Position numbers and translations under genes: made by a program. A stretch of 33,658 bases of DNA from Herbinix sp. Its GTDB lineage: Bacteria > Bacillota > Clostridia > Lachnospirales > Lachnospiraceae. Where the stretch lies: contig JAQZBA010000004.1 of the NCBI GenBank assembly GCA_029239365.1, forward strand, positions 1-33,658, written 5' to 3'. Position 1 is the stretch's first letter; every line of letters starts with the position of its first letter. Below are positions 25,337-33,553 of this stretch, piece after piece. The notes under the pieces are model-generated. The model made no database searches. It saw nothing but the letters and a program-made list of their open reading frames with translations, and was not told where the DNA came from.

Positions 25337-26686
25337 TTATTTATATACATTTTCCAGTCCAGTTAAAAATTCCTCTGATGTAATTTTTCCTATGGAAAGA
25401 TCCTGTACGGAATCCTCAGTAACCGTCTTGAATTCAGTTGTTCCTAAATCTCCTAATGGTGAACCTGAAATGTTCGTTGATGTCTTAACAATTTGCATGA
25501 ACTGTTTCTGAATCTCCGTCTCATTTCCGGTTTCAAATTGTGCAAAATCCTGAGCAGACATACATACTCCGTTTTCCCAAGCAAGTTTTGTCCAGCCTTC
25601 TGGTTTAAACATATAATTTAACAGCTTTCTTGCTTCCTCTTTTTGCGCTCCGCTGGAGGTTATGGAATATCCGCCACCGTTCCATGCTGTTATATCTGTT
25701 GCTGTTGCTTTCCCGCCCTGTATTACAGGCATAGTGAAAACACGGATATTATCACGAATTTCAGCAGGAATATCTTGATTGGTAGCCATACTCATATCCC
25801 AGCTTCCCATATAGTACATTGCTGACTGTGCATTCGTAAACAGGTTCTGAGCCGTGCCATAATCCGTTGTTTCAAATCCTATCTCGAATAAATCTCTTTG
25901 TGCAGACTCATACAACAGATCTGCTGCTTGCATAAAAGTTGGATCGGAAAAATCCTTGTTGGTGATTGCCGTCTTAACTTTATCCAGAATACCGGAACCA
26001 TCAATCTTCATCATTAAATCCGTTATAAATATGTACAGAGGCCATTTGTCCCCACCGTCCATCGCAACCGGAATAATGTCTTCCGCGTTTATTTTATCAG
26101 CCAGTGTCAGTAATTCATCGTAGGTCTGTGGTACAGTCCATCCATGATCCTGAAACATTTTCTGATTGTAGTAAAAAGCAAGAACATCAGTATTTCTAGG
26201 CAGTCCGAAAATTACACCATCTTTACTAAAACCGTCCAGAGAACCATTTATGAATCCATATTCTTTGTAATCTTCCTCATGTAAAGGCTCCAGAATACCT
26301 GCGTCAATTACTTCATCAATAAATCCCGGCTGTCCCCATACACTAACCAGGTCAGGCATCTTGCTACCTGCTGCATATGCTTTAAATTTTGTCTTATAAG
26401 CTTCGTCATCCAGTGTCTCAACTTCGATTGTTACATTCGTATTCTCATCCATATAAGCATCGAATAGCGTTTGTTCAACAAATCCCTGGCCTGAGGTTCG
26501 GTCAGGAAGATTGGAGAATACTTTAATTGTTACAGGATCAGCAACGTCCTCAGATTTTTCTACGTCAGTCTGTTCCTTTGTTGTTCCATTCTCTGATGTC
26601 GGTTCCTTAGTACCCTTGGAACTACATGCTACCAGTGAAATTGTCAGTGCTAAAGTCAATATAACTACTAAAACCTTTTTCATCAT
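25337..26686 (-). CDS. Extracellular solute-binding lipoprotein of sugar ABC importer (second locus)
   Basis: A 449-residue family 1 solute-binding lipoprotein: signal MKKVLVVILTLALTISLVAC with modified Cys21, a Ser/Thr/Glu-rich linker, and a mature domain with typical landmarks (FNLL-like FSNLPDRTSGQGF start, FYYNQKMFQDHGW, AMYYMGSWDMSMA). It is first in a seven-gene operon: lipoprotein, two permeases, sensor kinase, response regulator, GH30, discoidin-like protein. ATG 26686 has GGAGA 8 nt upstream; a second ATG follows immediately. Ligand unknown; the intracellular GH30 and GH105-like enzymes suggest a short oligosaccharide, possibly with a uronic or unsaturated unit. Confidence 0.93.
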   Translation of the reverse strand: MMKKVLVVILTLALTISLVACSSKGTKEPTSENGTTKEQTDVEKSEDVADPVTIKVFSNLPDRTSGQGFVEQTLFDAYMDENTNVTIEVETLDDEAYKTKFKAYAAGSKMPDLVSVWGQPGFIDEVIDAGILEPLHEEDYKEYGFINGSLDGFSKDGVIFGLPRNTDVLAFYYNQKMFQDHGWTVPQTYDELLTLADKINAEDIIPVAMDGGDKWPLYIFITDLMMKIDGSGILDKVKTAITNKDFSDPTFMQAADLLYESAQRDLFEIGFETTDYGTAQNLFTNAQSAMYYMGSWDMSMATNQDIPAEIRDNIRVFTMPVIQGGKATATDITAWNGGGYSITSSGAQKEEARKLLNYMFKPEGWTKLAWENGVCMSAQDFAQFETGNETEIQKQFMQIVKTSTNISGSPLGDLGTTEFKTVTEDSVQDLSIGKITSEEFLTGLENVYK

Positions 26687-26758
26687 AAACTTTTCTCCTT
26701 CTCCTTTTAGAAATGACTTTGTTAAAAAAGTTCATTTCGTTGTAATTCAACTATACCA

Positions 26759-26802
26759 ATTATAATGAGTTGCTATAACTCATAGATTTTTGAAATGGTG
26801 TA
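26759..26802 (-). promoter_or_regulatory. Promoter of second-locus importer operon with regulator-like motif and dyad
   Basis: TATAAT (complement of 26759-26764) lies 22 nt after the motif TACACCATTTCAAAAA (complement of 26787-26802), which is 13 of 16 identical to that before the dehydrogenase operon. A perfect 7-bp inverted repeat, ATGAGTT/AACTCAT with a 5-nt centre (26765-26783), sits directly upstream of the -10. The stretch 26797-26811 also resembles the mannan box in 10 of 15 positions at the same 32-nt distance. Confidence 0.6.
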
Positions 26803-26819
26803 TTTTTTTTCACTTATCT

Positions 26820-27506
26820 TTAATTAAATCTTTTTAGTTCCTCAACGATACTCACACTTGCTGTTGATCCTATGCGAGTCACTCCTAAATCGATCATTTT
26901 CAAGGCATCCTCCAACGTCCTAATACCTCCGGAAGCTTTCACCTGAATCTCATCTTTAACGATGCTCTTCATGAGAGTAATATCCTCAGCCGTTGCTCCA
27001 CCCGTACCAAATCCAGTCGATGTTTTGATAAAGTCCGGTCTGATATTGATGGCAATCCTGCATAGCTCTTCTTTTTCTTGTCTGGTCAGGTAACAGTTTT
27101 CAAAAATCACCTTGCTGATACGTCCTTTCATACGACATATCTCAATAATTTCTGCCATTTCCCTCTCAATATAGGCATAGTTCTTTTCTTTTAACTGCGT
27201 AATATTAATAACATAGTCAATTTCATCCGCCCCATCTTCGATTGCTTCCAAGGTTTCGAATTTCTTAACAGCAATACTTGTCTGTCCCAAGGGGAAACCG
27301 ATTGCAGCTCCTACATGGACAGCGCTGTCCTTCAATATGGATTTGCATAATTTTACGGGTGCGGAGTTAATTGCAACCATTTTGAAGCCATAATTCATGC
27401 TCTCCTCACATAGCTTGATAAAGTCTGAGGACTCGGCATAGGCTCTTAACTGTGTATGATCGAAATATTGTGCGAGTAACTGTGGTGTAAGTGTAGTTTT
27501 ATACAT
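26820..27506 (-). CDS. DeoC-type class I aldolase (deoxyribose-phosphate aldolase family)
   Basis: A 228-residue cytosolic TIM-barrel aldolase. The Schiff-base lysine is in FIKTSTGFG, the second essential lysine in QVKASGGIR, and the catalytic aspartate region in GADEIDYVIN. The family normally splits 2-deoxyribose 5-phosphate into acetaldehyde and glyceraldehyde 3-phosphate. The cysteine usually found in the V-C-V/I-N/P strand is Ala here (MVAINSAPV), so specificity may differ. I choose ATG 27506 (MYKTTLT), with AAGGAAAG upstream; a GTG at 27527 lies before that ribosome site. It is last in the six-gene catabolic operon, just after an iron alcohol dehydrogenase that could reduce the aldehyde product. 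Confidence 0.88.
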   Translation of the reverse strand: MYKTTLTPQLLAQYFDHTQLRAYAESSDFIKLCEESMNYGFKMVAINSAPVKLCKSILKDSAVHVGAAIGFPLGQTSIAVKKFETLEAIEDGADEIDYVINITQLKEKNYAYIEREMAEIIEICRMKGRISKVIFENCYLTRQEKEELCRIAINIRPDFIKTSTGFGTGGATAEDITLMKSIVKDEIQVKASGGIRTLEDALKMIDLGVTRIGSTASVSIVEELKRFN

Positions 27507-27550
27507 ATTGATATTCTTTCCTTTCACGTTGACTATTTGCTATAAGATGA

Positions 27551-28735
27551 TTATAATGCCAGTCGGTAAATCCTCTCTACATCTTCTGTTCCAAGTATCA
27601 TAAAATTACCGAGACTCCCTTTTTGAGTTGCTCGCTTCGCCATGGTAGCAATACGGCCATCATCTATGCCCGCTTCAGACAGCCTTGTAGCTAGTCCAAG
27701 GGAGCGAAAAAATTCCTCAAGTTGATTTATTGTTTGTTGAATGAATTCTTCCTCTTTAATGCTTAATTCAACGAAATTATTGTCCACCAAAGTCCGATCA
27801 AGAACCCTTTCGGCAAATTGTAAAAATCGTGCCGGATGTTCCTTATAAACATACCTCATCCATGCCGGAATAATAATAGCCAGTCCTGCACCATGAGCAA
27901 TTTCGTATTCTGCACTGAGTTCGTGTTCAATATTGTGACTAGCCCAATCTTCCTTCCTTCCCGAACCCAGAATACCATTATGTGCGATACAACCGGCCCA
28001 CATTAGATTTGCCCATACATCATAATTTTCCGGATTTTTCAATACCTGAGGAAGTAGTTCAAGTATCGTCTTCATGGTCGCCTCACATAATCTGTCAGAG
28101 TACTCATTTCCACCAACCGGCTCGAAGTACCGTTCCATGACATGTGCAAAAATATCTGCACCACCTGCTGCGATCTGATTTTTCGGGAGTGTAAAACATA
28201 ATTTGGGATTTAATATTGCAAATTTAGGAAAAGCTAGTTCGTTGACCATGGTTCGTTTCTCTATAGTATCTTCTTTCGTAATAACGCTAGCACAACCAGC
28301 CTCACTACCGGCTGCCGGAATGGTGAGAACAACTCCTACCGGTAGCATCTGTTCCGGTGTCTTACCCTCCATATAAAAATCCCATACGTCTCCATTGTAA
28401 CACACTCCAGCAGCAATAGCCTTTGCAGTATCAATTACACTACCTCCACCTGCAGCTAAAATAAAGTCCACCTTATGTTCTTTACAAAAACGAATCCCCT
28501 GGTATACTAAAGACAGCTTTGGATTAGGTTGTACTCCTCCCAGCTCCACAAAAGAAATATTATTATCTTTTAATGACTCAATAATATCTTGATATGTACC
28601 GTTTGTTTTTAGACTTTTTCCACCATATACCAGTAACACTTTATGTCCATAACCTAATATTTGTTCTCCAACCTTCTTGTGCGCATCAGCTCCTAGAATA
28701 ATTCTCGTTGGAGTGTAGGATACAAATTGATTCAT
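27551..28735 (-). CDS. Iron-containing alcohol dehydrogenase (group III, butanol dehydrogenase-like)
   Basis: A 394-residue cytosolic oxidoreductase. GGGSVIDTAKAIAAG is the nucleotide-binding signature; metal ligands are visible in GGADIFAHVMERYFE (Asp, His) and HNIEHELSAEYEIAHGAGLA (His residues). Closest in style to the NAD(P)H-dependent BdhA/YugJ group, which reduces short aldehydes. The start ATG 28735 overlaps the preceding hydrolase stop (ATGA) with AAGGAGG upstream. Beside a DeoC-type aldolase it would plausibly remove acetaldehyde or a related aldehyde while regenerating NAD+. The substrate is inferred. Confidence 0.92.
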   Translation of the reverse strand: MNQFVSYTPTRIILGADAHKKVGEQILGYGHKVLLVYGGKSLKTNGTYQDIIESLKDNNISFVELGGVQPNPKLSLVYQGIRFCKEHKVDFILAAGGGSVIDTAKAIAAGVCYNGDVWDFYMEGKTPEQMLPVGVVLTIPAAGSEAGCASVITKEDTIEKRTMVNELAFPKFAILNPKLCFTLPKNQIAAGGADIFAHVMERYFEPVGGNEYSDRLCEATMKTILELLPQVLKNPENYDVWANLMWAGCIAHNGILGSGRKEDWASHNIEHELSAEYEIAHGAGLAIIIPAWMRYVYKEHPARFLQFAERVLDRTLVDNNFVELSIKEEEFIQQTINQLEEFFRSLGLATRLSEAGIDDGRIATMAKRATQKGSLGNFMILGTEDVERIYRLAL

Positions 28736-29706
28736 ATCAGATAATCCTCCTTACAATTGTTTCTAGCCTGTTCCATCATAATATAGAATGCCTGCCCTTC
28801 CGGAGCGTACCCTGGCTTGTCAAAAGTAGGTGCTCCACATACATCCTGTACAAGGCCGACTTCGTTTACTTTTTTGTCTGCTGCATTTCTTAATTTTTCT
28901 GCCCAGGGTAAGTAATCCGAGGGCATCCAGCCATCCAATACTCCACGATATATGGTATATGCCGTCATTTGTGACATATTTGTCTCGACAAAGGACTCCG
29001 TATCATCCAAAATATTATGAAACAATCCATCTTCTCTAGCATATCTTAATATACTGTCCAGTAACTCCAGTTCCATTTGTATCAGGCGGTGAATGTCTTT
29101 TTCATATTCCTCCTTAGGTAACATTGCTATGACCCTACCGATCCCACTAAGTGTCCATCCGTTTCCGCTTCCCCAATGAGACATATCATATGCATCCGGG
29201 GTATCGTATCCCCTTTCATCCCACATATGGTTTATCAGCCTTGCTTCTCTGTCATACAACTTATCCCAGTAGCCGTAAACCGCATTGAGTGCTTCCTTAT
29301 AATATCCTGCTGCCGCCAGAAAAGGAGGTAGCATATAAATAGAATCTGCCCAGAACTGTTTTCCTGTTGTAAGATGATACAAAAGTCCCTGCCCATCACG
29401 AGGAGCTCTATCCAAAGTCCAGCAAACCAGTTTATCATACCCTTCTTTCAAATATCTACTATCGCTGATTCTGCAAGCACGAAGTAAGCCTTCCCCAACC
29501 GCACAGGAATCGGTTGCTCCGTCAGTTACTCCAATAACTGCAAGGCGACCATCCGGCAGGCTTCTATTTACCGCTTCATATGCCATTTGAACCAGTAGTT
29601 CGTACTGTCCTGTTTCCAACATCGCTTGCATAGCCACACCTTGTTCCCAGGAATGTCTTTGCATAGAAAGTAACATTCCTATTGCCTTATTTATTTTATC
29701 TGTCAT
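28732..29706 (-). CDS. GH105/GH88-like hydrolase (unsaturated uronyl hydrolase family)
   Basis: A 324-residue cytosolic alpha/alpha-barrel protein. Landmarks of the YteR/YesR-type family are SWEQGVAMQAML near the start, TDGATDSCAVGEGLL, FWADSIYMLPPFLA (Asp in the usual catalytic position) and HWGSGNGWTL. GH105 and GH88 enzymes remove 4,5-unsaturated uronic acid ends left by polysaccharide lyases through hydration of the double bond. The usual WGRGNGW has Ser for Arg here. No signal peptide, so it acts after import. Start ATG 29706 overlaps the kinase stop (ATGA), and its end overlaps the dehydrogenase start, so three genes are translationally linked. A related GH family with the same fold is possible. 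Confidence 0.8.
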   Translation of the reverse strand: MTDKINKAIGMLLSMQRHSWEQGVAMQAMLETGQYELLVQMAYEAVNRSLPDGRLAVIGVTDGATDSCAVGEGLLRACRISDSRYLKEGYDKLVCWTLDRAPRDGQGLLYHLTTGKQFWADSIYMLPPFLAAAGYYKEALNAVYGYWDKLYDREARLINHMWDERGYDTPDAYDMSHWGSGNGWTLSGIGRVIAMLPKEEYEKDIHRLIQMELELLDSILRYAREDGLFHNILDDTESFVETNMSQMTAYTIYRGVLDGWMPSDYLPWAEKLRNAADKKVNEVGLVQDVCGAPTFDKPGYAPEGQAFYIMMEQARNNCKEDYLI

Positions 29707-31217
29707 AATTTCAAATCCCTTACTTCCTGTAGTCGTTGGTATATAGGTCTTAATGCTTCATATGACTGATTAAAAATATTATATAATTGTTGATATCTCT
29801 CACGAAACTTAGGATCAGGCTGAATTATTTCTTTCATCTTATTTATTTCATGTATTACTTTAAAATCAGGATACATTCCAATCCCAACTCCCGCGCAAAT
29901 AGCGGCACCAAGGCTGGTTGCCTCAGAAACATAGGCAGGTATCCTGATTGGTTTGTTCCAAATATCAGATAAAATCCGGGTCCAGGCCTTTCCATTGGCT
30001 CCTCCGCCTATCATGACAATATCATTGATTGGTGTATCCTGTTCCAGAGCTTCAAGAATTAGGCGTAGATTGAAACCAACACCTTCCATAACCGCTCTGG
30101 TCATATCTCCATCAGAAGTATTTGCATTCATACCGATAAACGCACCTCTGGCTTTTGTATCCCACCTGGGAGAACGTTCTCCCAACAGATATGGTAAGAA
30201 CAGCACACCACCGGCTCCTGGTTCGGACTGCATCACCTTATCATTAAGAAAATCGTCTTTATGTACCAATTCTCCAAAAAAAGTATCTCGATACCAGCTA
30301 TAGGAATAGCCTGCGGCCTGCATGGTTCCACATGGTGTGAACAAATTAGGGTCCAGATGCAACCAGTTAAAGGTCCGCATTTCCTTATCGAATAATGGTA
30401 TATGGGAAGCTTTTGAAATCCATGAGGAGGTACCTAATACATTATAGGCACTTCCTTCTTCCACTACTCCGGCTCCCACGCAGGCACAGCTCCCATCTCC
30501 TCCGCCAATAATAACAGGTGTTCCGGGGAGCAGACCGGTTTCCATAGCAGCTTCTGCAGTAATCATACCTGCTCTTGCGGTAGAAGGGAACGGATCGGGT
30601 AATAGATCTTCTCTGATATCCCACGCTAGTAGTAGTTCCTTGCACCAGCATTTATTCATGATATCGAATAAATTTGTTCCTGAAGCATCGCTGTAATCTG
30701 TCACCATATTACCGGTCAAGCGGTAATTCAAATAATCTTTTGCTTGTAATATTTTATAACACCTCTGATAAATATCAGGCTCGTTTTCTCTAATCCACAA
30801 TAATTTAGCTGCAGTATAGGATGCACTGATGCGATGCCCGGTTATACGATATACCTTCTCCATCGCAATTTGATCTTTCATCCATGCTTCTTGCTTTACT
30901 GCCCTGGTATCTGCCCATATAATCATATTACGTAACGGAATTCCATATTTATCTACCGGTAGGCAGCCCATCATCTGAGCACTAAACGATACCGCTTCTA
31001 CTTCTTTACTTGTAATTCCGGCTTTTTGAAGCAGTTCCTTTGTTGTTATACAGACAGCTTTCCACCAATCTTCTGCTCTTTGTTCTACGAAGCCGGAATG
31101 TGGATAATAAGTAGGATATGAATAATGTACGCTTTCTTTCAAATTACCGTTTTGTTCATACAAAACCGCTTTATTACCACTGGTTCCCAAATCATGTGCA
31201 ATGATATAGTTTCCCAT
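29703..31217 (-). CDS. FGGY-family sugar kinase (xylulokinase-like)
   Basis: A 504-residue cytosolic kinase. The FGGY N-terminal ATP/phosphate loop is HDLGTSGNKAVLY; the substrate region reads SFSAQMMGCLPVD; the C-terminal adenosine motif is IVMIGGGANGKAW with ATSLGAAICAG after it. FGGY kinases phosphorylate ketoses or polyols such as xylulose, ribulose or glycerol. Overall it is nearest xylulokinase, but AQMMG replaces the usual GQMHG, so the sugar may be different. It sits between the lactonase-like gene (23-nt gap) and the hydrolase, in a pathway that ends with a DeoC-type aldolase, so it likely makes the phosphorylated substrate for cleavage. Confidence 0.88.
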   Translation of the reverse strand: MGNYIIAHDLGTSGNKAVLYEQNGNLKESVHYSYPTYYPHSGFVEQRAEDWWKAVCITTKELLQKAGITSKEVEAVSFSAQMMGCLPVDKYGIPLRNMIIWADTRAVKQEAWMKDQIAMEKVYRITGHRISASYTAAKLLWIRENEPDIYQRCYKILQAKDYLNYRLTGNMVTDYSDASGTNLFDIMNKCWCKELLLAWDIREDLLPDPFPSTARAGMITAEAAMETGLLPGTPVIIGGGDGSCACVGAGVVEEGSAYNVLGTSSWISKASHIPLFDKEMRTFNWLHLDPNLFTPCGTMQAAGYSYSWYRDTFFGELVHKDDFLNDKVMQSEPGAGGVLFLPYLLGERSPRWDTKARGAFIGMNANTSDGDMTRAVMEGVGFNLRLILEALEQDTPINDIVMIGGGANGKAWTRILSDIWNKPIRIPAYVSEATSLGAAICAGVGIGMYPDFKVIHEINKMKEIIQPDPKFRERYQQLYNIFNQSYEALRPIYQRLQEVRDLKL

Positions 31218-31240
31218 GTTACCTTCCTTTTCTCTGTATT

Positions 31241-32227
31241 TTAGAGTGACAATTCCACTAAGGTTGCTGGCATTTCATGCTTTAGATTCACTTTATCCGG
31301 CCCTGTTACCAGATCAAAGCAGGAAGCTATTATTTTTCCATTCCATACAATAGGCTCTCCCGGTTGGTCAAGTCCTCCATCTACACCTGTGCAGTCAGGG
31401 CTCTGAGCTATTCGTTCTACTTTTCCCTCAGGTGTGATTTTTGCAATGGCATTGGCGCAAAAATCCGCTACGTACAGATTTCCATCCTCATCAAATATCA
31501 TACCATCCGTACTCTGCAAATGTTCTGCGTCTTTTGCATAGATGACATCTTCTTTCACTTTTCCATCCTCGGTAAAACTAATCTTATGCACTTCTCCATC
31601 ACCGAAATTACCGACATACATATTACCTTCCTTGTCAAATGCAATACCATCCGCTCCATACTGGCAGTCAGGATTTTCAGTGACAAATGTTATCAGAAGA
31701 TGTTTATCTTCCAGTGAGTTGGTAATCCGGATGTTTTCCTCCTCCAAACCAAACCGATAGACACAGCTCGTTAGTTTTCCGTCAGGACGTTTTACCGGGT
31801 GAAGATAGCTTTGTGTAACATACATAAAGTTACCCATGATTCGAATTCCGTTTGGATGTTCCATATGCTCTGCTACTACTACAGTTTTTTGAATATTTCC
31901 TTCCTGATCCACAGTTACTTTTAGTACTCTGCCTTTATTTAGTAGATCTTCCCTTCCACTCCAACCTTGGTTATCGCAGAGATAAACATTCCATTCCTTA
32001 TCAAAAGCAATTCCCATGTTTCTAGCCACACCCGTTTCCGGATGGACAGGCACATCAAACCATTTCGTAACGCATCCGGATTTACTTATTTTTACTACAC
32101 AGCCGGACATCTTTTCCTCTGCATAGTTTGGGCAAGAAAGTATAAGATTTCCCTGGTTGTCAATTGCCATTCCGTCCGGTGTACAGATATAATCGGGTAA
32201 AATACAAAATAATTTGCTTTCCAGCAT
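31241..32227 (-). CDS. SMP-30/gluconolactonase-like beta-propeller protein
   Basis: A 328-residue cytosolic six-bladed propeller. Repeating strands such as GMAIDNQGNLILS, GIAFDKEGNMYVGNFGDG and GMIFDEDGNLYVADFCANAI are typical of the SMP-30/gluconolactonase/LRE family, whose enzymes hydrolyse sugar lactones using a divalent metal. I choose ATG 32227 because GGAGG lies 8 nt before it; the GTG at 32230 would be too close. It follows the zinc-type dehydrogenase by 15 nt, suggesting that the dehydrogenase makes a lactone which this enzyme opens. A non-enzymatic propeller cannot be excluded. Confidence 0.85.
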   Translation of the reverse strand: MLESKLFCILPDYICTPDGMAIDNQGNLILSCPNYAEEKMSGCVVKISKSGCVTKWFDVPVHPETGVARNMGIAFDKEWNVYLCDNQGWSGREDLLNKGRVLKVTVDQEGNIQKTVVVAEHMEHPNGIRIMGNFMYVTQSYLHPVKRPDGKLTSCVYRFGLEEENIRITNSLEDKHLLITFVTENPDCQYGADGIAFDKEGNMYVGNFGDGEVHKISFTEDGKVKEDVIYAKDAEHLQSTDGMIFDEDGNLYVADFCANAIAKITPEGKVERIAQSPDCTGVDGGLDQPGEPIVWNGKIIASCFDLVTGPDKVNLKHEMPATLVELSL

Positions 32228-32242
32228 CACAATTTCCTCCTC

Positions 32243-33295
32243 CTATTCATATTTGATCACAATTTTCTTTGTTGTCTTGCATCTCTCTTCTACCAGGGAA
32301 AAAGCATCTAGAATATGCTCAAAGTCAAATACATCAGATATGAAGTCCATTGGTTTCAGAACACCCTGATTGATCCAAGCCATAATCTGTGCGTGTGCTT
32401 CTCCTTCTTCTTTTTTACTTGGCCACTGAACAAATTGGAGAGTCCAATTGTAAGGAGCTTTTGTCCAGTCAATTTCCATGTAAGGCTTTGTAGATATACC
32501 ATAACAGCAGATTTTTCCATTATAACGCACCATTTCCATTGCCTGATTAATGAGTGTGTTAATTCCCACCGCGTCCACTACATAATCTATTCCATCCGGG
32601 AAAAGTTTTCGTACTTCCTCGACCAGATCACACTGGGTACTGTTAAAGGCATAATCGGCGCCCATCTCCAATGCAGCCTGCACTTTTTCATCCACAACAT
32701 CCGCTGTAATCACGGTTTTCAATCCTAGGAGTTTTGCGAACTTCGTAAAGCACAGCCCCACTGGCCCTGCCCCAATAATCAGGGCTGATTCATTTGCTTC
32801 AAAACCGAATCTCTTGATAGAACTCAACACCTCTCGGAAGGTCACTATCATGGCAGCCCCGACTGCATCGACTTTGTCCGTTGGTTTTATAATCGATTGT
32901 GCTAGATAGCTCTCATTCCAAAAAGGAGTCCCTTCTCCCATACCATTTGCAGTGTATGCGTCTGCATCACCCACTACTGCAAATTCAGAATAAGCACCCC
33001 ATCCAGAAGCATAACCGTTTATTTTTTCTTCCAGAAATGGAAGTAAAACAATATCACCAACGTCGAGATTTTTCACTTTTTGACCTATTTCTACTACTCT
33101 TCCAACACCTTCATGTCCCAATATTGCCGGGTATGTATCAAAATTCTTAAACTGCTTATGAATCAGTTTTGTATCTGTTCCATTACAGACACCACAGCTT
33201 AGCATTTTCACCAAAGCCTGACATTCGCCATACGTTGGTTTCTCTATCTCTTCCACGGAAAGCTTTCCCTGCGCATCTACAATTAATGTTCTCAT
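32243..33295 (-). CDS. Zinc-type medium-chain alcohol/sugar dehydrogenase
   Basis: A 350-residue cytosolic MDR-family dehydrogenase. The catalytic zinc region is SCGVCNGTD and GHEGVGRVVEIG; the NAD(P) site is IIGAGPVGLCF. The four-cysteine structural zinc lobe is absent: the segment after DVGDIVLLPF has no cysteines. ATG 33295 is chosen because AAGGAGG lies 8 nt upstream; a GTG at 33328 lies before that site. It is first in the six-gene catabolic operon, behind its own promoter. It probably oxidises the imported or released sugar, with the lactonase-like protein next. Confidence 0.9.
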   Translation of the reverse strand: MRTLIVDAQGKLSVEEIEKPTYGECQALVKMLSCGVCNGTDTKLIHKQFKNFDTYPAILGHEGVGRVVEIGQKVKNLDVGDIVLLPFLEEKINGYASGWGAYSEFAVVGDADAYTANGMGEGTPFWNESYLAQSIIKPTDKVDAVGAAMIVTFREVLSSIKRFGFEANESALIIGAGPVGLCFTKFAKLLGLKTVITADVVDEKVQAALEMGADYAFNSTQCDLVEEVRKLFPDGIDYVVDAVGINTLINQAMEMVRYNGKICCYGISTKPYMEIDWTKAPYNWTLQFVQWPSKKEEGEAHAQIMAWINQGVLKPMDFISDVFDFEHILDAFSLVEERCKTTKKIVIKYE

Positions 33296-33350
33296 AAAAA
33301 AATCCTCCTTATAATTTACTTGTGGCACGGATTTAATACACCTTACAGTA

Positions 33351-33403
33351 ATTATAAAGAATCGGGTATTGTCATGGAACTTATTATTTTTTGATTTCGT
33401 GTA
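33351..33403 (-). promoter_or_regulatory. Promoter of the six-gene catabolic operon with regulator-like motif
   Basis: TATAAT (complement of 33351-33356) lies 31 nt after the motif TACACGAAATCAAAAA (complement of 33388-33403), shared with the second-locus importer promoter (13 of 16). The -35 position holds only TTCCAT, suggesting need of an activator. The leader would be about 50 nt. The rest of the gap to 33480 is AT-rich with nothing else recognised. Confidence 0.6.
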
Positions 33404-33474
33404 AGATTTTTCAATCTCAATAGTTTTCGATTAAACCAATTTCTTCAAAAAGTATGAATCAGTTACACTAAAAT

Positions 33475-33500
33475 ACAGAAGGAGGTGCTCCCGCACCTCC
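33475..33500 (-). terminator. Hairpin terminator after the partial YesM gene at the right edge
   Basis: Perfect 8-nt arms (33481-33488 and 33493-33500) with a 4-nt loop, followed on the minus strand by the imperfect T-rich TTCTGTATTTT. It lies about 54 nt after the kinase stop and before the catabolic operon promoter. Confidence 0.78.
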
Positions 33501-33553
33501 AATCCTTTCAATAAGGAAAAGCACCGGCCCAAATGGATCGATGCTTTGACTAC

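Noticed and set aside
32315-32728. 137-codon plus-strand open frame opposite the zinc-type dehydrogenase
   Set aside because: Antisense shadow of a clear family member.
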